From the NCBI GenBank assembly GCA_038025085.1, contig CM076153.1:8959501-9023500 (forward strand): a stretch of 64,000 bases of DNA, written 5' to 3'. This DNA comes from Tetragonia tetragonoides (Eukaryota > Streptophyta > Magnoliopsida > Caryophyllales > Aizoaceae). This document shows, piece by piece, positions 23,868 through 36,400 of this stretch. The first letter of the stretch is position 1. Every line of letters starts with the position of its first letter. The notes beneath the pieces were generated by a model. That model was not told the origin of the DNA. It saw only the letters and a program-made list of their open reading frames with translations, and did not search any database. A program made the position numbers and the translations under genes.

Positions 23868-25180
23868 CACAACCATGATGATGTCGGGATAATGATGTCG
23901 GGATAATGATGTTGGTTTTGATTGTGATTAGAAAGAGGCTTCCACTCTAGTGAGCAAGGAAGCACGGATACAACACTCAACCTATGTTTCTTGTTTTATG
24001 TGTCCGCGTTCTTGTTTCCATACTTCCTTACATATTATAATTTTTGTGAATTTGCGTTTTCCCTGTCTGCGTTTCTGATCATGTGTTATATATCTAACAT
24101 GTGAGATAAAGGAGAAAAGTCGAATGTGTATAACTTTGACATTCGATTAGAGAGGATACAAAAGGGATATTATTCCCCCAAATACCTCTAGTAGGAATTG
24201 AATTTGGGTGGGGACTATGAGGAGGGTATCACACTCAAAATACCAACTACGCTATTAATGATGTCTTAGCCTAGTGGTTAAGACTAATATGTTAGGTACG
24301 TTAGGTTCCGGATTTGAATCTCCTATTCCTACATATGTATTTGTATATTATACTAACCTTTGTGCCTCGTACGAACTACTAGCTAAAACGAAAATAATCT
24401 TACCTATATAAAACACAATCATATTATGTTAGACCATTGAACCAAAAATGGGTCGGCTGGGTCGCATTTGGGTCAAACTAATCTAATTTGGCGGGTTTGA
24501 AACAAACTTATGTGTAAATTGTTATATGACCTTCAAGCTATTAAAATACTATAGTTTTTATTAAGGGATTTCCACATCGAATCGGATCAGATTTTACCAA
24601 ATTACATACAACACAAAAATATTGGTACATCACAGGGTGACCTCTCGCAATATTCTTAACAAAATCTGATTGGACCTCAGCATGTATATGATGCATTGCC
24701 AAGGAGTCTCTCATCTCATATAAGCTATCTACCCCTTAAAAAAGGAGGATCATGACATGGACAAGATCTATATTCCTCCCACGTATTATAAGCTGACTTT
24801 ACTTTGACACATCCTTATATGAGTAATCACCAAGCTAATCAAGATTATCACACATTCTATTTATGGCAAATTTCATTCATGAAATCCAGCTGTCATACAC
24901 CAATCTTATGACTCAAACTGATTCTCTGACTCTCCACAAGTTTTTTTCCTCCCTCTTCAAAATCATGAGTATCCAGAACTCCCAAATCTTATTTTTTAGT
25001 TTTCTTTTTTTTTTTTTTTTTTTTGCAAAGTAGTATTTTTTGGTTTGTTGAATTTGTTAAAAGCGTTGGTTTTGTTGAGCCCAAAACGCGTCTCAAAGAG
25101 CCAAACCACCCCAAAAAAGGCAGTGGTTAGTTTGCTAAAGAAAGGAGAAAAAGAGATGAGCAAAAGTTGCCTAACTATGT
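23868..25180. other. Intergenic, with small repeats
   Basis: Contains a 15-bp tandem repeat (ATGATGTCGGGATA units, 23876-23912), a tRNA-derived SINE (separate entry) and, at 24450-24500, GGGTCGG/GGGTCAAAC repeats of a kind common at plant transposon ends. No gene seen. Confidence 0.45.
24258..24410 (+). mobile_element. tRNA-derived SINE
   Basis: An internal RNA polymerase III promoter layout is visible: A box TAGCCTAGTGG (24267-24277) and B box GGATTTGAATCTCC (24310-24323), at the spacing found in tRNA genes. The sequence cannot fold as a full tRNA and continues into an unrelated body, as SINEs do. End coordinates are approximate and no target duplication was found. Confidence 0.55.
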
Positions 25181-25299
25181 GGTTTGTTCTTGGTCAAAGT
25201 CAAAACCTCCCCCCTTAAAAATTCCAATAAATTTAGAAAAAAAGTACCCCATATAAATTTATATTTTTTAAGAACAAGCAAACCCCAACTCACAAACCC

Positions 25300-26366
25300 A
25301 TTTTCTCTCTCCAATGGAATTCACAAATATTCTGCTCTTCATATAAAATATCTCTCTCTTTCTGTACAAGAAAACAAAAAAAGAAAGCACCCAAAAATAA
25401 TTCTACAATCCCCATTTGCATTTTCTCTTCCCTCTTTGCATGCCCATATAAAAATCTTTTCTTTTTATGGTTGCTTGAATTAATTTGATTGCATAATGGG
25501 GTTTTTGGTTGATGCCCAGAATTAGATGATCATACAAGAGGGCTTTTTGACATCAATTGTAACGGATTCAAGGTAATTTATTTAATTATTTATTTATTAC
25601 CAATTTCTTATGTTTAAGCATCTTAATTTGTGTATGCAAATTTTGGGCTATAATTAGTTTGATGGTTAATTTGTTTTGCTCATTATTGTTGGTATGAAAG
25701 GATTGAATTGTTTGGTGTTCATTGTTTGACTAATTTCTATATTAGAAACCTGTAGATGTGGATGTATGGACTGATATTTTCTGGGGGTGAAATGAGGTTT
25801 TTTTTGCTTAATAGTCTACTAATTTATACCTATTTGATTTTTAAAATGAACAATCAATTAGAAGGGAACCTGGATATTCATATTTACCAATCAACTCATT
25901 GTTTAAGGAGTTGATAGTATGGTGGTTTAATCATATATAAATAATGTAATATATGAGTACATAGGTGTTTTAGGTACAATGAAGTATTTTTAATTGCAAT
26001 GAGTATCTCTGTGCTAAGGTTAAAAGAATAGTATAGACTTAATTTCAAGTCAGGACCAACATGGGACTATGGGAGGTCATGAAACTACCATGTTTATTTG
26101 TTGTCTATAGTTTTGATGATGCATGGTTGTAGTTATTACTCCTGCGATTGTTTTGTGCATCTATTGATTGGACTTTTCCTCTTAATACATGTACAGATTA
26201 ATGGTGTTAGAAGATCTCTATGTTCTTTTAAGTTCTCGAGATTTTGATCCGGGTTTACAAATTGAAGAAACAAAAGCATTGAATTTAGGGTTTGATATTG
26301 TTACTACTTTTGGTTTTGGTTTGACATATAGATCAACAGCCGGTTCATTTGGTTAGTATGTAAGTC
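25300..26366 (+). promoter_or_regulatory. Leader of the PP2C gene, with a probable 5' UTR intron
   Basis: A CT/TC-rich stretch (25302-25365) resembles a plant core promoter or leader. A good donor (TTCAAG|GTAATT, exon end 25572) and acceptor (CATATAG at about 26325-26331) would remove a 0.76-kb leader intron, leaving a short 5' UTR before the ATG at 26367. Inferred from splice signals only. Confidence 0.45.
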
Positions 26367-28672
26367 ATGGTTACCACGGCATTTATGAGGATTGTGTCCC
26401 CCTGCTGGAAGCCTTCTGTTGACGGTGAGAATTCTACTAGAGATGCAAGTGGTCGGTTTAGTGGACTATTGTGGCATAAAGATTCAGGACACCATGTTAA
26501 TGGTGAATTCTCTATGGCCGTGGTTCAAGCGAACAATTTACTGGAGGATCATAGTCAACTCGAGTCTGGTCCTATGGGCTCACTAGACACTGGCCCTCAA
26601 GGAACATTTATCGGAATCTATGATGGTCATGGGGGTCCAGAAGCTGCTCGATTTATATGTGATAGTCTTTTCAACAACATTAAGAGTATGTCTTTTTCCT
26701 TATATTGACTGTTAGCCTAATTTTATCATATGGGCATGCCATCCACTTTAGCTAGCATTACTTGATGGTATTTCTTTCAGATTGCTAATGCATATGTTAC
26801 TCACTTGACAGCTATTCGTGGTGCAGAGTTTACAACAGAAAACCAAGGAATGTCGGCTGATGTTATCTCGAAAGCATTTTTGGCAACAGAAGAAGAATTT
26901 CTCTCGCTAGTAAAGAGCCAATGGCAAGAAAAACCACAAATCGCTTCTGTAGGCTCTTGCTGTTTAGTTGGTGTAATATGTAGTGGGTATCTCTATATTG
27001 CAAATGCCGGTGATTCTCGTGTGGTCCTAGGAAAATTGGATAGACTGGATAAATCACTAAAGGCTATCCAATTGTCATCAGAGCATAATGCGTGTTTTGA
27101 ATCTGTGAGAGAGGAGTTGCAGTCGTTGCACCCCGATGATCCACATATTGTGGTTTTAAAGCACAAGGTTTGGCGCGTTAAGGGACTTATACAGGTGAAG
27201 CTGCTTTGCCTTTTGTGTAGAGTATATTGTTTTTTTTTTTTTAGATAAGATTGTGTAGGGTATATTGTTAACATTGTGTTCCTTCCTTCTTTTTTTTCGT
27301 GAACATCTGTTGACATTGTGATCTTGCTCCTGTTATTTTTTAGTCTTAAGCTATCCTTGTAGAATTATTAAGTTGCATTCTTTAACATACTTCTGTTAAG
27401 AAAATATATGTGGACAAGAATGATACTTGTGCATCTCAACTGAAAATGCATGAGAATTTAAACAACTAGCCAAACCTGATATTTTAGCATACACGTCTTA
27501 TCCTCATACCTGTCTTTCTATATGCTCATGTAATTCTATCTCTTCAGAGACATCAGATAAAATTGAAACGATTTGCTCATGTAGTTCGTCCATGCTGTAT
27601 TATTATTACTAGATGAATTTTCTCCTTTAAATGGCATAGACTTCTTGGAAAAGCCTGGCAAGAAAGTTGCTACGCTACAACATGAAGAATACTAGCCAAG
27701 TTTTCAGGGGGTTACCCAATAAGAACTATAAACAACGAAACCTTTGAGAAGATGCTTAGAAGTGCTCAGCTGTCAAGTACACTGTGTAACTTGTTCTGAA
27801 GTTTTTCCTTGTAGATGACAATGAGAGTTACTCTTGTTAACAAAAACATTTCTGTTGTTGCAGGTTTCCAGATCTATTGGTGATGCCTATTTGAAAAAGT
27901 CGGAGTTCAATAGAGCGCCTCTCTTAGCAAAGTTTAGACTACCTGAACCCTTTGATAAACCGATTATGACAGCTGAGCCATCAATATCGGTGCAAAAGAT
28001 TCTTCCTGAAGACCAATTTCTTATCTTTGCTTCAGACGGCTTATGGGAGCACCTTAGCAACCAGTGTGCAGTTGACATTGTCAACACGAACCCGCGCAAT
28101 GTATGATACCTTACTTTTAGTTGATACATGATTAAACTCTTGATTATTCACTTAATTTGACTAATTATTGTGTCATAGATAGTTCCCTGCCACATGAGAA
28201 TAGAACAATAGGATGAAGAGATAAAAAAAACATGATGAAATTAAGGAAAGAAGAATTGCCCTTTTTCTTCTTTCCCTTTAAAACACGAAAAGGACTCTGA
28301 GCATCAGAAAGAAAAGGAGGCTTTTTGGAGCATTTCATTTTCATCTAGATTTCTATTATCTGCTTGCGTTACTTGTTTTTTCCCCCCACACTCTTTACCA
28401 AAAAGGATAATCAGTTAATAGTAGAGTTTATTGTATTACAGGGAATCGCCAAAAAGCTTGTGAAGGTTGCACTTTGTGAGGCTGCAAAGAAAAGAGAAAT
28501 GAGATATTCAGATCTTAAGAAGATAGATCGAGGAGTTAGAAGGCATTTTCACGACGATATCACAGTCATAGTAGTGTTCCTCGACTCTCATTTGGTTAGT
28601 CGGAGCACTTACAGGGGACCCTTCCTTTCAGTCAGAGGAGCAGGATATTTTCCTTCAAGCATTGATTCTTGA
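26367..28672 (+). CDS. Protein phosphatase 2C, clade D
   Basis: Exons 26367-26685, 26827-27194, 27864-28100 and 28442-28672 join in phase to 384 residues, the usual length for the clade. For exon 2 I chose the acceptor GGTGCAG at 26826 rather than the one 20 bases upstream because it gives IKKFTTENQG, matching the family. PP2C motifs are complete: IGIYDGHGG (metal-binding Asp86-Gly87), [26 protein letters not shown] and [10 protein letters not shown]. The enzyme is a Mn/Mg-dependent Ser/Thr phosphatase; clade D members dephosphorylate plasma-membrane H+-ATPases and are inhibited by SAUR proteins in auxin-driven growth (family knowledge). The N-terminus [10 protein letters not shown] is typical of the clade. 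Translation could also start at Met7. By gene order this should be the counterpart of At3g55050. Confidence 0.93.
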
Positions 28673-29803
28673 GAAACCAACAACTTTTCAAACACCCCAT
28701 ATGCGGCCAGTTTTGTGGAATCGCCACTCAAGGCGATTTAGGAGAGGAGAAAACTAAAATTCTTTTATATGTTTGTTATAAATATTTTCTTTGTATAGTG
28801 AATGTGGTCCCGAAGAAATCCTTGGAAGGAAATTTGCATGAGAAGAAGTTTTCTTAAGAACTTGTCTAGTGCTCGCACCGCACCCTGCACCCCGTCTCCC
28901 CCCCCCCCCAAAAAAAAAAAAAGAAAAAGGAAAACTACTTATATAGTGCTAGTGATTGGGGAATGTTGGTAAGGAAGCCATTAGAGAGCAAAAGGATGAA
29001 CTTATATATCAAAAGGAAAAAGATAGGGAAACAACAAAGGTTGAAGTATGCTTTCATTGATGAAAAGATGTAAAGTTTCTAAGGGTTTTAGCCCCGCTGG
29101 TTCGAAAGGATGATAGACCACTGAATTCATAATAAATAAATGAAGATTTTATCCCCCCTTAAGCTTTGATGTATGCATCAACTCATTTTGTTCAATTTTG
29201 ACATCTGAATAGTGCGGACAGTTCTCTCACTTTAGTCTCATCTCACAAGGATAACCTTTGCATATGACATGATCTTAACATAGCAAGAGAATAAAGTTTG
29301 AACTGGCTTAATAATCAAGAAAGAAAAGCAGAAAACTTAAGGTCTGAATCTTCTTATTTATTTATTTTGCTAACGAAATCTGAAATACTAATCTACTTCA
29401 ATATGCTGTACAATATAAGGTCAAAATTTACAAGCACGAGTGATTAGCTTGCACATTCCTTGACCGATTACGACTAAAATGCTAAGAAGGACCATCTATT
29501 CTGGTGTATACATGTTGAGCTAAGACTTTTGTGTCTTGGAGGTGTCCACAGTCCACTAGCACCACAAACAATCATTTGAGGCGGCTTCAATGTGAGGCGT
29601 CTCAAACAACTATGACGTCATGCTGATGTCATATTTGGCTATAGAGGTGACTTCATATTGAAGCGGTCTCATAAGAGACATTTTGAGTAAGCACAGACAC
29701 AACATTATCCTTGCCAAAGTAAACAAAAATAAAAATAAAAATAAAGCCCACACACCGCCACCAGCTCACCAGTCACCACGTGGTGCCATACATATAAACT
29801 AGT
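28673..29803. other. PP2C 3' UTR and GSTL upstream region
   Basis: Includes a C10A13 homopolymer pair near 28901-28922 and, at 29613-29631, two TGACG-like half sites (TGACGTCA and TGATGTCA). A small palindrome GTCTCATAAGAGAC lies at about 29667-29680. No gene seen. Confidence 0.4.
29613..29631. promoter_or_regulatory. Candidate as-1/TGA-factor element upstream of GSTL
   Basis: TGACGTCA (29613-29620) followed by TGATGTCA (29624-29631), half sites starting 11 bases apart. Plant GST genes are often induced through paired TGACG boxes bound by TGA bZIP factors (canonical spacing 12). It lies about 0.8 kb before the GSTL start codon. Function is inferred from the motif only. Confidence 0.35.
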
Positions 29804-30301
29804 ATGATTTCCATCCGTACTGTCTATAAATAAAACAAATCCTACAATACAGTCAAATCAAAAGTATTACCCAGACTACCGCTCGTTTTGACGCGGCGTA
29901 ACGAACCTAAAGACGCCATTCTAGATGATGTCTCATTAACAAAGCCGCCATCCCAGATGACGTCTTCAGCAACCTAGACCAACTCACCCTCTCTTTCTCG
30001 CTCTCACCCTCTCGCATTCACACTCAGCCTAAGACGCCATTGTGCATGTGGTTGGCATCTTTTGGATACAAAGACGCAATTGTGGTTGGCTTCTTTTGGA
30101 TAAAAAGACGCCAACCCTTTTTGATGTGCTACCCTGAAAACGTCAACTGTGATGACATCTTTATCGTATGAAACGTCATGCGGTATATCGTTTTTTACTC
30201 CGTAACGCGGCGTTGAAATAAGCGATACTCTGAATAATACTTTTAGTTTAGCCGTATTGTAAAATATTTTTTTATTTACCAACAATACGGACGGAAATCA
30301 T
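29804..30301. mobile_element. Long-TIR non-autonomous DNA element next to the GSTL start
   Basis: Left end ATGATTTCCATCCGTAC and the reverse complement of the right end ATGATTTCCGTCCGTATTG match; similarity continues for about 100 bp (TAAATAAAA, CAATAC, AAAAGTATTA, then a GCGGCGT-AACG block on both arms). The centre repeats AAGACGCCA/GACGTC-type words. No convincing target duplication; class uncertain (MULE-like by TIR length). Its right end is only about 100 bases upstream of the GSTL ATG, so it forms much of that promoter. Confidence 0.75.
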
Positions 30302-30402
30302 TAGGCCCCTAAAAATAAAAATTAAAACACTAGCGTGAGATGACTAACCAGTAACCATCGGACAACCACCAGCATTATTGCAGTACCAGAAACTAACTGA
30401 AA

Positions 30403-33400
30403 ATGGCAGCTACAAAAATGAGCTTCACTTGTACATATGCTGCTCATTTATTCACCTCCAAAACTCTAATTCTCTCTCATCCGCTTCCATTTAACGCTAC
30501 AAAAACACATATTCTCTCACTTCCTTCTCGAAACCAATCTCACTATCTATTATCTCTTCACCTCAATACCCGTAAAAGAGCTTCAATCTCCGCAACAATG
30601 GCTACTGGGTATTTTTAGTTTACTCCAATCAAAATTATTTTTCCTCATTTTACTTGGGTTAAAATTAAATTTGTATTTTCTCTCACTAAAATTGATAGGT
30701 ATTCGAATGAGATTCTGCCACCAGCACTTGATTCTACTTCAAACCCACCTCCAATTTTCGATGGAAAAACAAGGTTTAGTTTGAATTTCATTGTCTAATT
30801 CATTAATCGATTATGGGTTGTGAACCAATTTGATCAAAATTGCCTTTATTTGATGAATAATTTTATCTGGGTTTTATGTTTAACATGTTTTTGAAGGCTG
30901 TACATTTCTTACACATGCCCATATGCTCAACGGGTATGGATTACCCGGAATTGCAAGGTGCCCTATCTACTGTTTCATTTTTCACTAATTTTCATTTTTG
31001 CCTCTCTTAATTTCTCTATGTTAATGGTGTGTTTATTTGGTACTTGTACTTGAGAGCAGGGATTAGAAGATGAGATAGAGTTGGTGCCTATTGATCTCAA
31101 GAACAGGCCTGCTTGGTATAAAGAAAAGGTCTACCCGGCAAACAAGGTGCTCTCTTCTACATAAGATTTGAACATAATAAAATTGGGGCACCATGAATCC
31201 CATGATTAATTTCAAGTTTTGTGAATGTTAGCTTTGGTCAGTTGGTCTCCCCAGTTGCCCTACAATATAAAACCATCATTAATGATTGGTTCAGTTAGAC
31301 ATGTCAAACGGGTTGAGCCATCGAGTTTCGACTTGGGTTTAGTCTCGAGTTGATTTGGGTCAATTATATTTTCAAGCTAATTTTTTTTTTTCCTGGATAC
31401 AAGTCGAACAATTTGTCTTTCAGATAGAATTGGTAGTTTGGTACCAATACTACCAAATAATGTTGAGTTTAATTTATTTCTTTTAAATCCAATAGGTGAT
31501 TGGCTCACTGATAAACAAGTTACAACTTGTATATCAGGTGCCCTTTAGGCTTTAGCCACGCCAAGAGAGGAAGGAAATTCTTCTTTGCCAAACCAAAAAA
31601 ACAAATTATTTATTTTAAAAACTTTTCCGAGTCACCTTTTGTGAAAAAAATAATTCGAATTTGCCTTACTTGTTTAAATAAAATAATACAGTAATATTTT
31701 TTGACATGAAAAAAAAAAAACTTTTTTAAAAAAAGAAAACAAAAAAAAATCGTTTTTTTTTTTTTGGTAATCAAACTACTTCCGTATATTAATTAACTAT
31801 CATCCAACACACCACGAACCCAAGTTGGCTCTACATCAGGCGGAAATCGGCCTTCAACACCTGAGGCTAGCGCCCACTTGGCAAAAGAGTGTGCTAAAGC
31901 CACATTACATGGAGGAGTGAATACAATGGTAGTAGAAATAGTAGTTTGTAAAAGAGAAATACAATTAAGAAAGTGGGTCGAGCTCCAGGGAAATGGAGCA
32001 CCACGCTCCAAATCTTCAACAACTGAGAGAGCGTCACTGAGGATCAAACCGCCACAAATGTTATCCTTCTCCATGGCAGTAATAACTAACCAGATCGCAG
32101 CAGACTCTGCAACAAAAGGGATGGTAGTGTTGACAAGCAAAGAACCACCTTCTACAAAGTTACCACTTTCATCAATCTTCTTTTTTTGAGTTATGAGTCT
32201 TATGACACATATTTTGTTTTCTTTTCTCACGGAGAAGAACCCTAAGCCATACTTGTTTATCTCATCCTGTATTCTTGTCTCATGAGCTCTCCCAACCCAA
32301 CTGGCTTCAGTTTTGCTGCTCATGTCCAAGCTACCTTTAGGGATGATGAGCATCCCTCGTCTCAACCTCACCCTTAGCCGCCCATTTTTCTCTCTCTTCA
32401 GGGGCTGCAACCATTACAATCGCATTCACAGCAACACCCCTTTTTTCATCAACATAATCTCTGGCTCCCTCAACAAGGGCAGTCCATATCCAAATTCCAA
32501 TAATTTTAAACCCAACATGTCAACCTTAGCTGTTTCTCCTTCATCAAATGCTTCTTCTTCCACCCAGAAAAAATCAAAATCTTCTGGTTCTGTATCTAAA
32601 AAGTTAAAGAAAGCTCGTTTTGAATTGCCTGAGAGTGTGCTTAAACACAAGCTGGACATGTGCTCCAAAAACAAAAACCTCCAATTGGCTCTTCAACTTT
32701 ATGATGAAGCAAGGGCTAATGGTATTTCTCTCTCTGCCCATCATTTTAATGTCATGCTTTATTTGTGCTCTTTAGGTGCTAATGGTAGTGATACTGATGG
32801 GGATGAAAATAGTAGTGGTAATGGGTCCATTGAGGGTCTAGAAAGGGGTTTTGAGATATTTAAGCAAATGGGTATTGATAAAGTTACTCCAAATGAGGCT
32901 ACATTTACTAGTTTAGCTAGATTGGCAGTTGCTAAAGAAGACCCAGATATGGCTTTTGATATAATTAAGCAGATGAAGGGTAGTGGTATTACTCCAAAGC
33001 TTAGGTCATATGGGCCGGCATTGTTTGGGTTTTGTGAGAAGGGGGATAGTGATAGGGCTTATGAGGTGTTTGCTCACATGGTGGAATGTGGGGTAATGGC
33101 TGAGGAAGCTGAGCTCTCCTCTCTTTTGAAGGTGAGTTCGGATACAAAGAGGGCGGATAGGGTGTATGAGATGTTGCATCGACTGCGAGCTACTGTGAGG
33201 CAGGTATCAGAGGAGACAGTTAAGGTTGTTGAGGATTGGTTTACATCTGAAACGGCTTCTGAAATTGGGGTGGATAAGTGGGATGTTGACAAGGTAAAGG
33301 AAGGTGTTATTAGAGGTGGGGGTGGGTGGCACGGCCAAGGGTGGCTTGGTAGTGGTAAGTGGAGAGTAGTGAAGGCTGAGATGGACAAGACTGGTGTTTG

Positions 33401-36400
33401 TAGTTGTTGTGGTGAGAAGCTTGTTTGTATTGATATTGACCCTAAAGAGACCGAAGATTTTGCTAGCTCACTGAGTGCCTTGGCAGGCCAAAAGGAAAAG
33501 AAGGCTAATTTTGTGCAGTTTCAGGAGTGGCTTAAAAGACATGGACCTTTTGATGCAGTTGTGGATGGTGCCAATGTAGGACTCATTAATACACATAAAT
33601 TTAGCTTTCGTCAGCTTAATGATGTCGTAACTAAGTTACAGAAAATAAGCCCTTCGAAGAAACTACCACTTGTTGTTCTGCATAGAGGCCGTGTTCATGG
33701 TGGCCCTGCTGCAAATCCTAATACCAAGAAGTTATTGGAAAGTTGGATAAACTCCGGTGCGCTTTATGCCACTCCACCTGGTTCGCATGATGACTGGTAT
33801 TGGTTATATGCCGCTGTCAGTTCCAAGTGTTTGATGGTCACAAATGATGAGATGAGAGACCACCTGTTCCAACTTCTAGGGAATAGCATTTTTCCTAGGT
33901 GGAAGGAAAAACATCAGGTCAGGATGACAGTCTGAAGAAGTGGACTTGACCTCCACATGCCTCCACCATATTCCATTGTTATCCAAGAATCTGAAAGTGG
34001 TAGGTGGCATGTGCCAACATTGACAGGTGACGATCTCGAGAAACCTAGGCAGTGGCTCTGTGCTAGTAGAGCCATGAAGTCCGGTTCCAAGGTTAAGCCC
34101 CCACTGTCTCAGATGTTCTCAACCAGATGACACGACCTTCTTAGAGGCATAGGAGGGGAAGGGGTGACAATGTAACGAAATGCAATTGGTATATGGTTCT
34201 TACCCTTATTGGGGTTAGTATCATCACATAAATGATACTATATTCTTCAATAGTGATAGCTCTATGCATGCATATCATGCTCAATGTAGCTTGTTATATC
34301 ACATTAGTGGAAAATAATTTTCTGTGTCCTTTTTTTTTCGCTCTTGAAAGGAATCACTTGACAGAAATTATTGTTCAGATTTTAGTAGCATTACTCACTC
34401 AATGCTGGGTCGTTGCCAGATATATTTTATGTCTGTACACTCATATGGTATAGGGTTGGCCTTAAACATTGTATTTGTTGTTTGACATCTATTGTGCAAT
34501 AAAAAGCCATGCTTTCATTCTTAAACAATGGAAGGAGCACTATTACTTGAGATTATTTGTAGACATTCTTGAATCTCCTCTCATCATTATTCCTTAAAGC
34601 TTATGGTGTCCTTCGTTAAAGAGAAGGTTTAGATTTATATGGCTTGTTTCTACTGAGAAATGTCATGAAGATTGAAGGGAAAAGAAAGCTTGATCGTTAG
34701 CTGCTTTAATAACTGGAAAAGCCTTTGTTTGTCTCATTTGGGGTATTTCGATCTATTTTCTTGATCTACATCCAAGGCCACGAAGTAGTAGAGGGTGACA
34801 TCATCTATCTTCTTTAAATCTTTGAGATTTGCTGGTTCATTGATTCAAAAAGATAAGTCAGTTCAGCTTAAACAAACAATTACCTGGAGAGACTGGTAAA
34901 AAATCATGAAGCATAACTTTATTCCATCAGCTTCTCAGTTTGCAAATCAAAAAAATATTGCAGGTCCCAGCACTAGAGCACAACAATGAAGTCAGAGGAG
35001 AAAGTCTTGATCTAATCAAGTATATTGACAATCACTTTGAAGGGCCATCTTTATCACCCAATGTAAGCTTTACAAATTACAAGACTTACTACAGCATGTT
35101 TCTGCACTGAGATTTGCAGTTCCCAAATGACTAGCACTTAATCCTGCAGGATCCAGCCAAGAAAGAGTTTGCAGATGTATTACTTTCATATATAGACTCC
35201 TTCCACAAGGCTGTAACTGCTTCATTCAAAGAGGAGGGAGTGAGTGTGGAAGCCGGTGTGTTCAAGAGTGTACTTCGTTTTATTTTCATCACTTTTCATT
35301 TCCACATGCCATCTGTAATTTTCTTCTTTATGTGCATCAGGTGCTGCCTTTGATTACATTGAGGATGCTCTTTCCAAGTTTAACGATGGTCCTTTTCTCC
35401 TCGGTCAGTTCAGTTTGGTAAGGGCCCTTCCAGTCATACCAGGACAAGTTTCACATGTTTATCAAACCGGGGTTCTGACTTCTTCCCTCACATGCGTAGG
35501 CAAATTTGGGGTGGGGTTGGTGCTGTTATCAACTTGGTTTATGATCGTTACACCTAACAACTTAGGAGCTGGACTGATGCTTGATTGTAATTTTAAGCTG
35601 AAATTGAAATCCTATGCTTGGATGGTTGGCAGACTTGTTTATATTGACTCTTTTCATTTACCTTGCCCTCAGGTTGATATAGCTTATGTCCCATTCATTG
35701 AAAGACATAACGCCTTCTTGTTAGATGTGAAGAAATATGATCTGACTGCTGGGAGACCTAAGCTTGCTACATGGATCCAGGTATATGATGAACTTGAGGT
35801 ATTCATTGCATGAATTTTAGTATAGATACACGACCCTGTTTATCTATTACTATTAAACATGCTTCAGCCTTCCAGTGACTGAATTTTAGATACAAGACCC
35901 CCTAGTACATGTAACAATAACACGACTCTGCTTTGAATGTTATGACTGACGGAACCTTTCATGTCACTTGGATCAAGGAGGCTGAGGTTCAATCAAATTC
36001 ATGCCTGAGTTCATAAACTTGTCATTGAGAGCTACAAATGTGAATGATTGGTGATGACAGTTGACACCATGTTAATCATGGGTTCTTCAAGAAAACTCAT
36101 TAACTTAATACTGTAATTTCTGAAACATGGAGTTCGTTAATGAGCGGTTTGGCTTCAATGCGTTTAATGCTACACAGCGAGTTAGAGAGCTCAAAAGCTA
36201 AGCTCAAGCTTGGTCTATGTTGTAGTTGACGATAACTTCTAATCCATTGATCACCGACAGAGCAATATTTTGCTCTACGGCCCCCATATTAACCCACCCT
36301 AACAATGTGTTCTGCAGGAGATTAACCAAATTGAGGGTTATAAACAAACACAAAGTGATCCGAAGGTGCTTGTTGAAAGTTACAAGAAACGGTTCCTGGT

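Noticed and set aside
33915..33930. An intron that would remove the PRORP TGA (CAG|GTCAGG...GACAG|T)
   Set aside because: It would span only about 15 bases, far below any plant intron, and no other acceptor restores the frame better than simple reading through the TGA.
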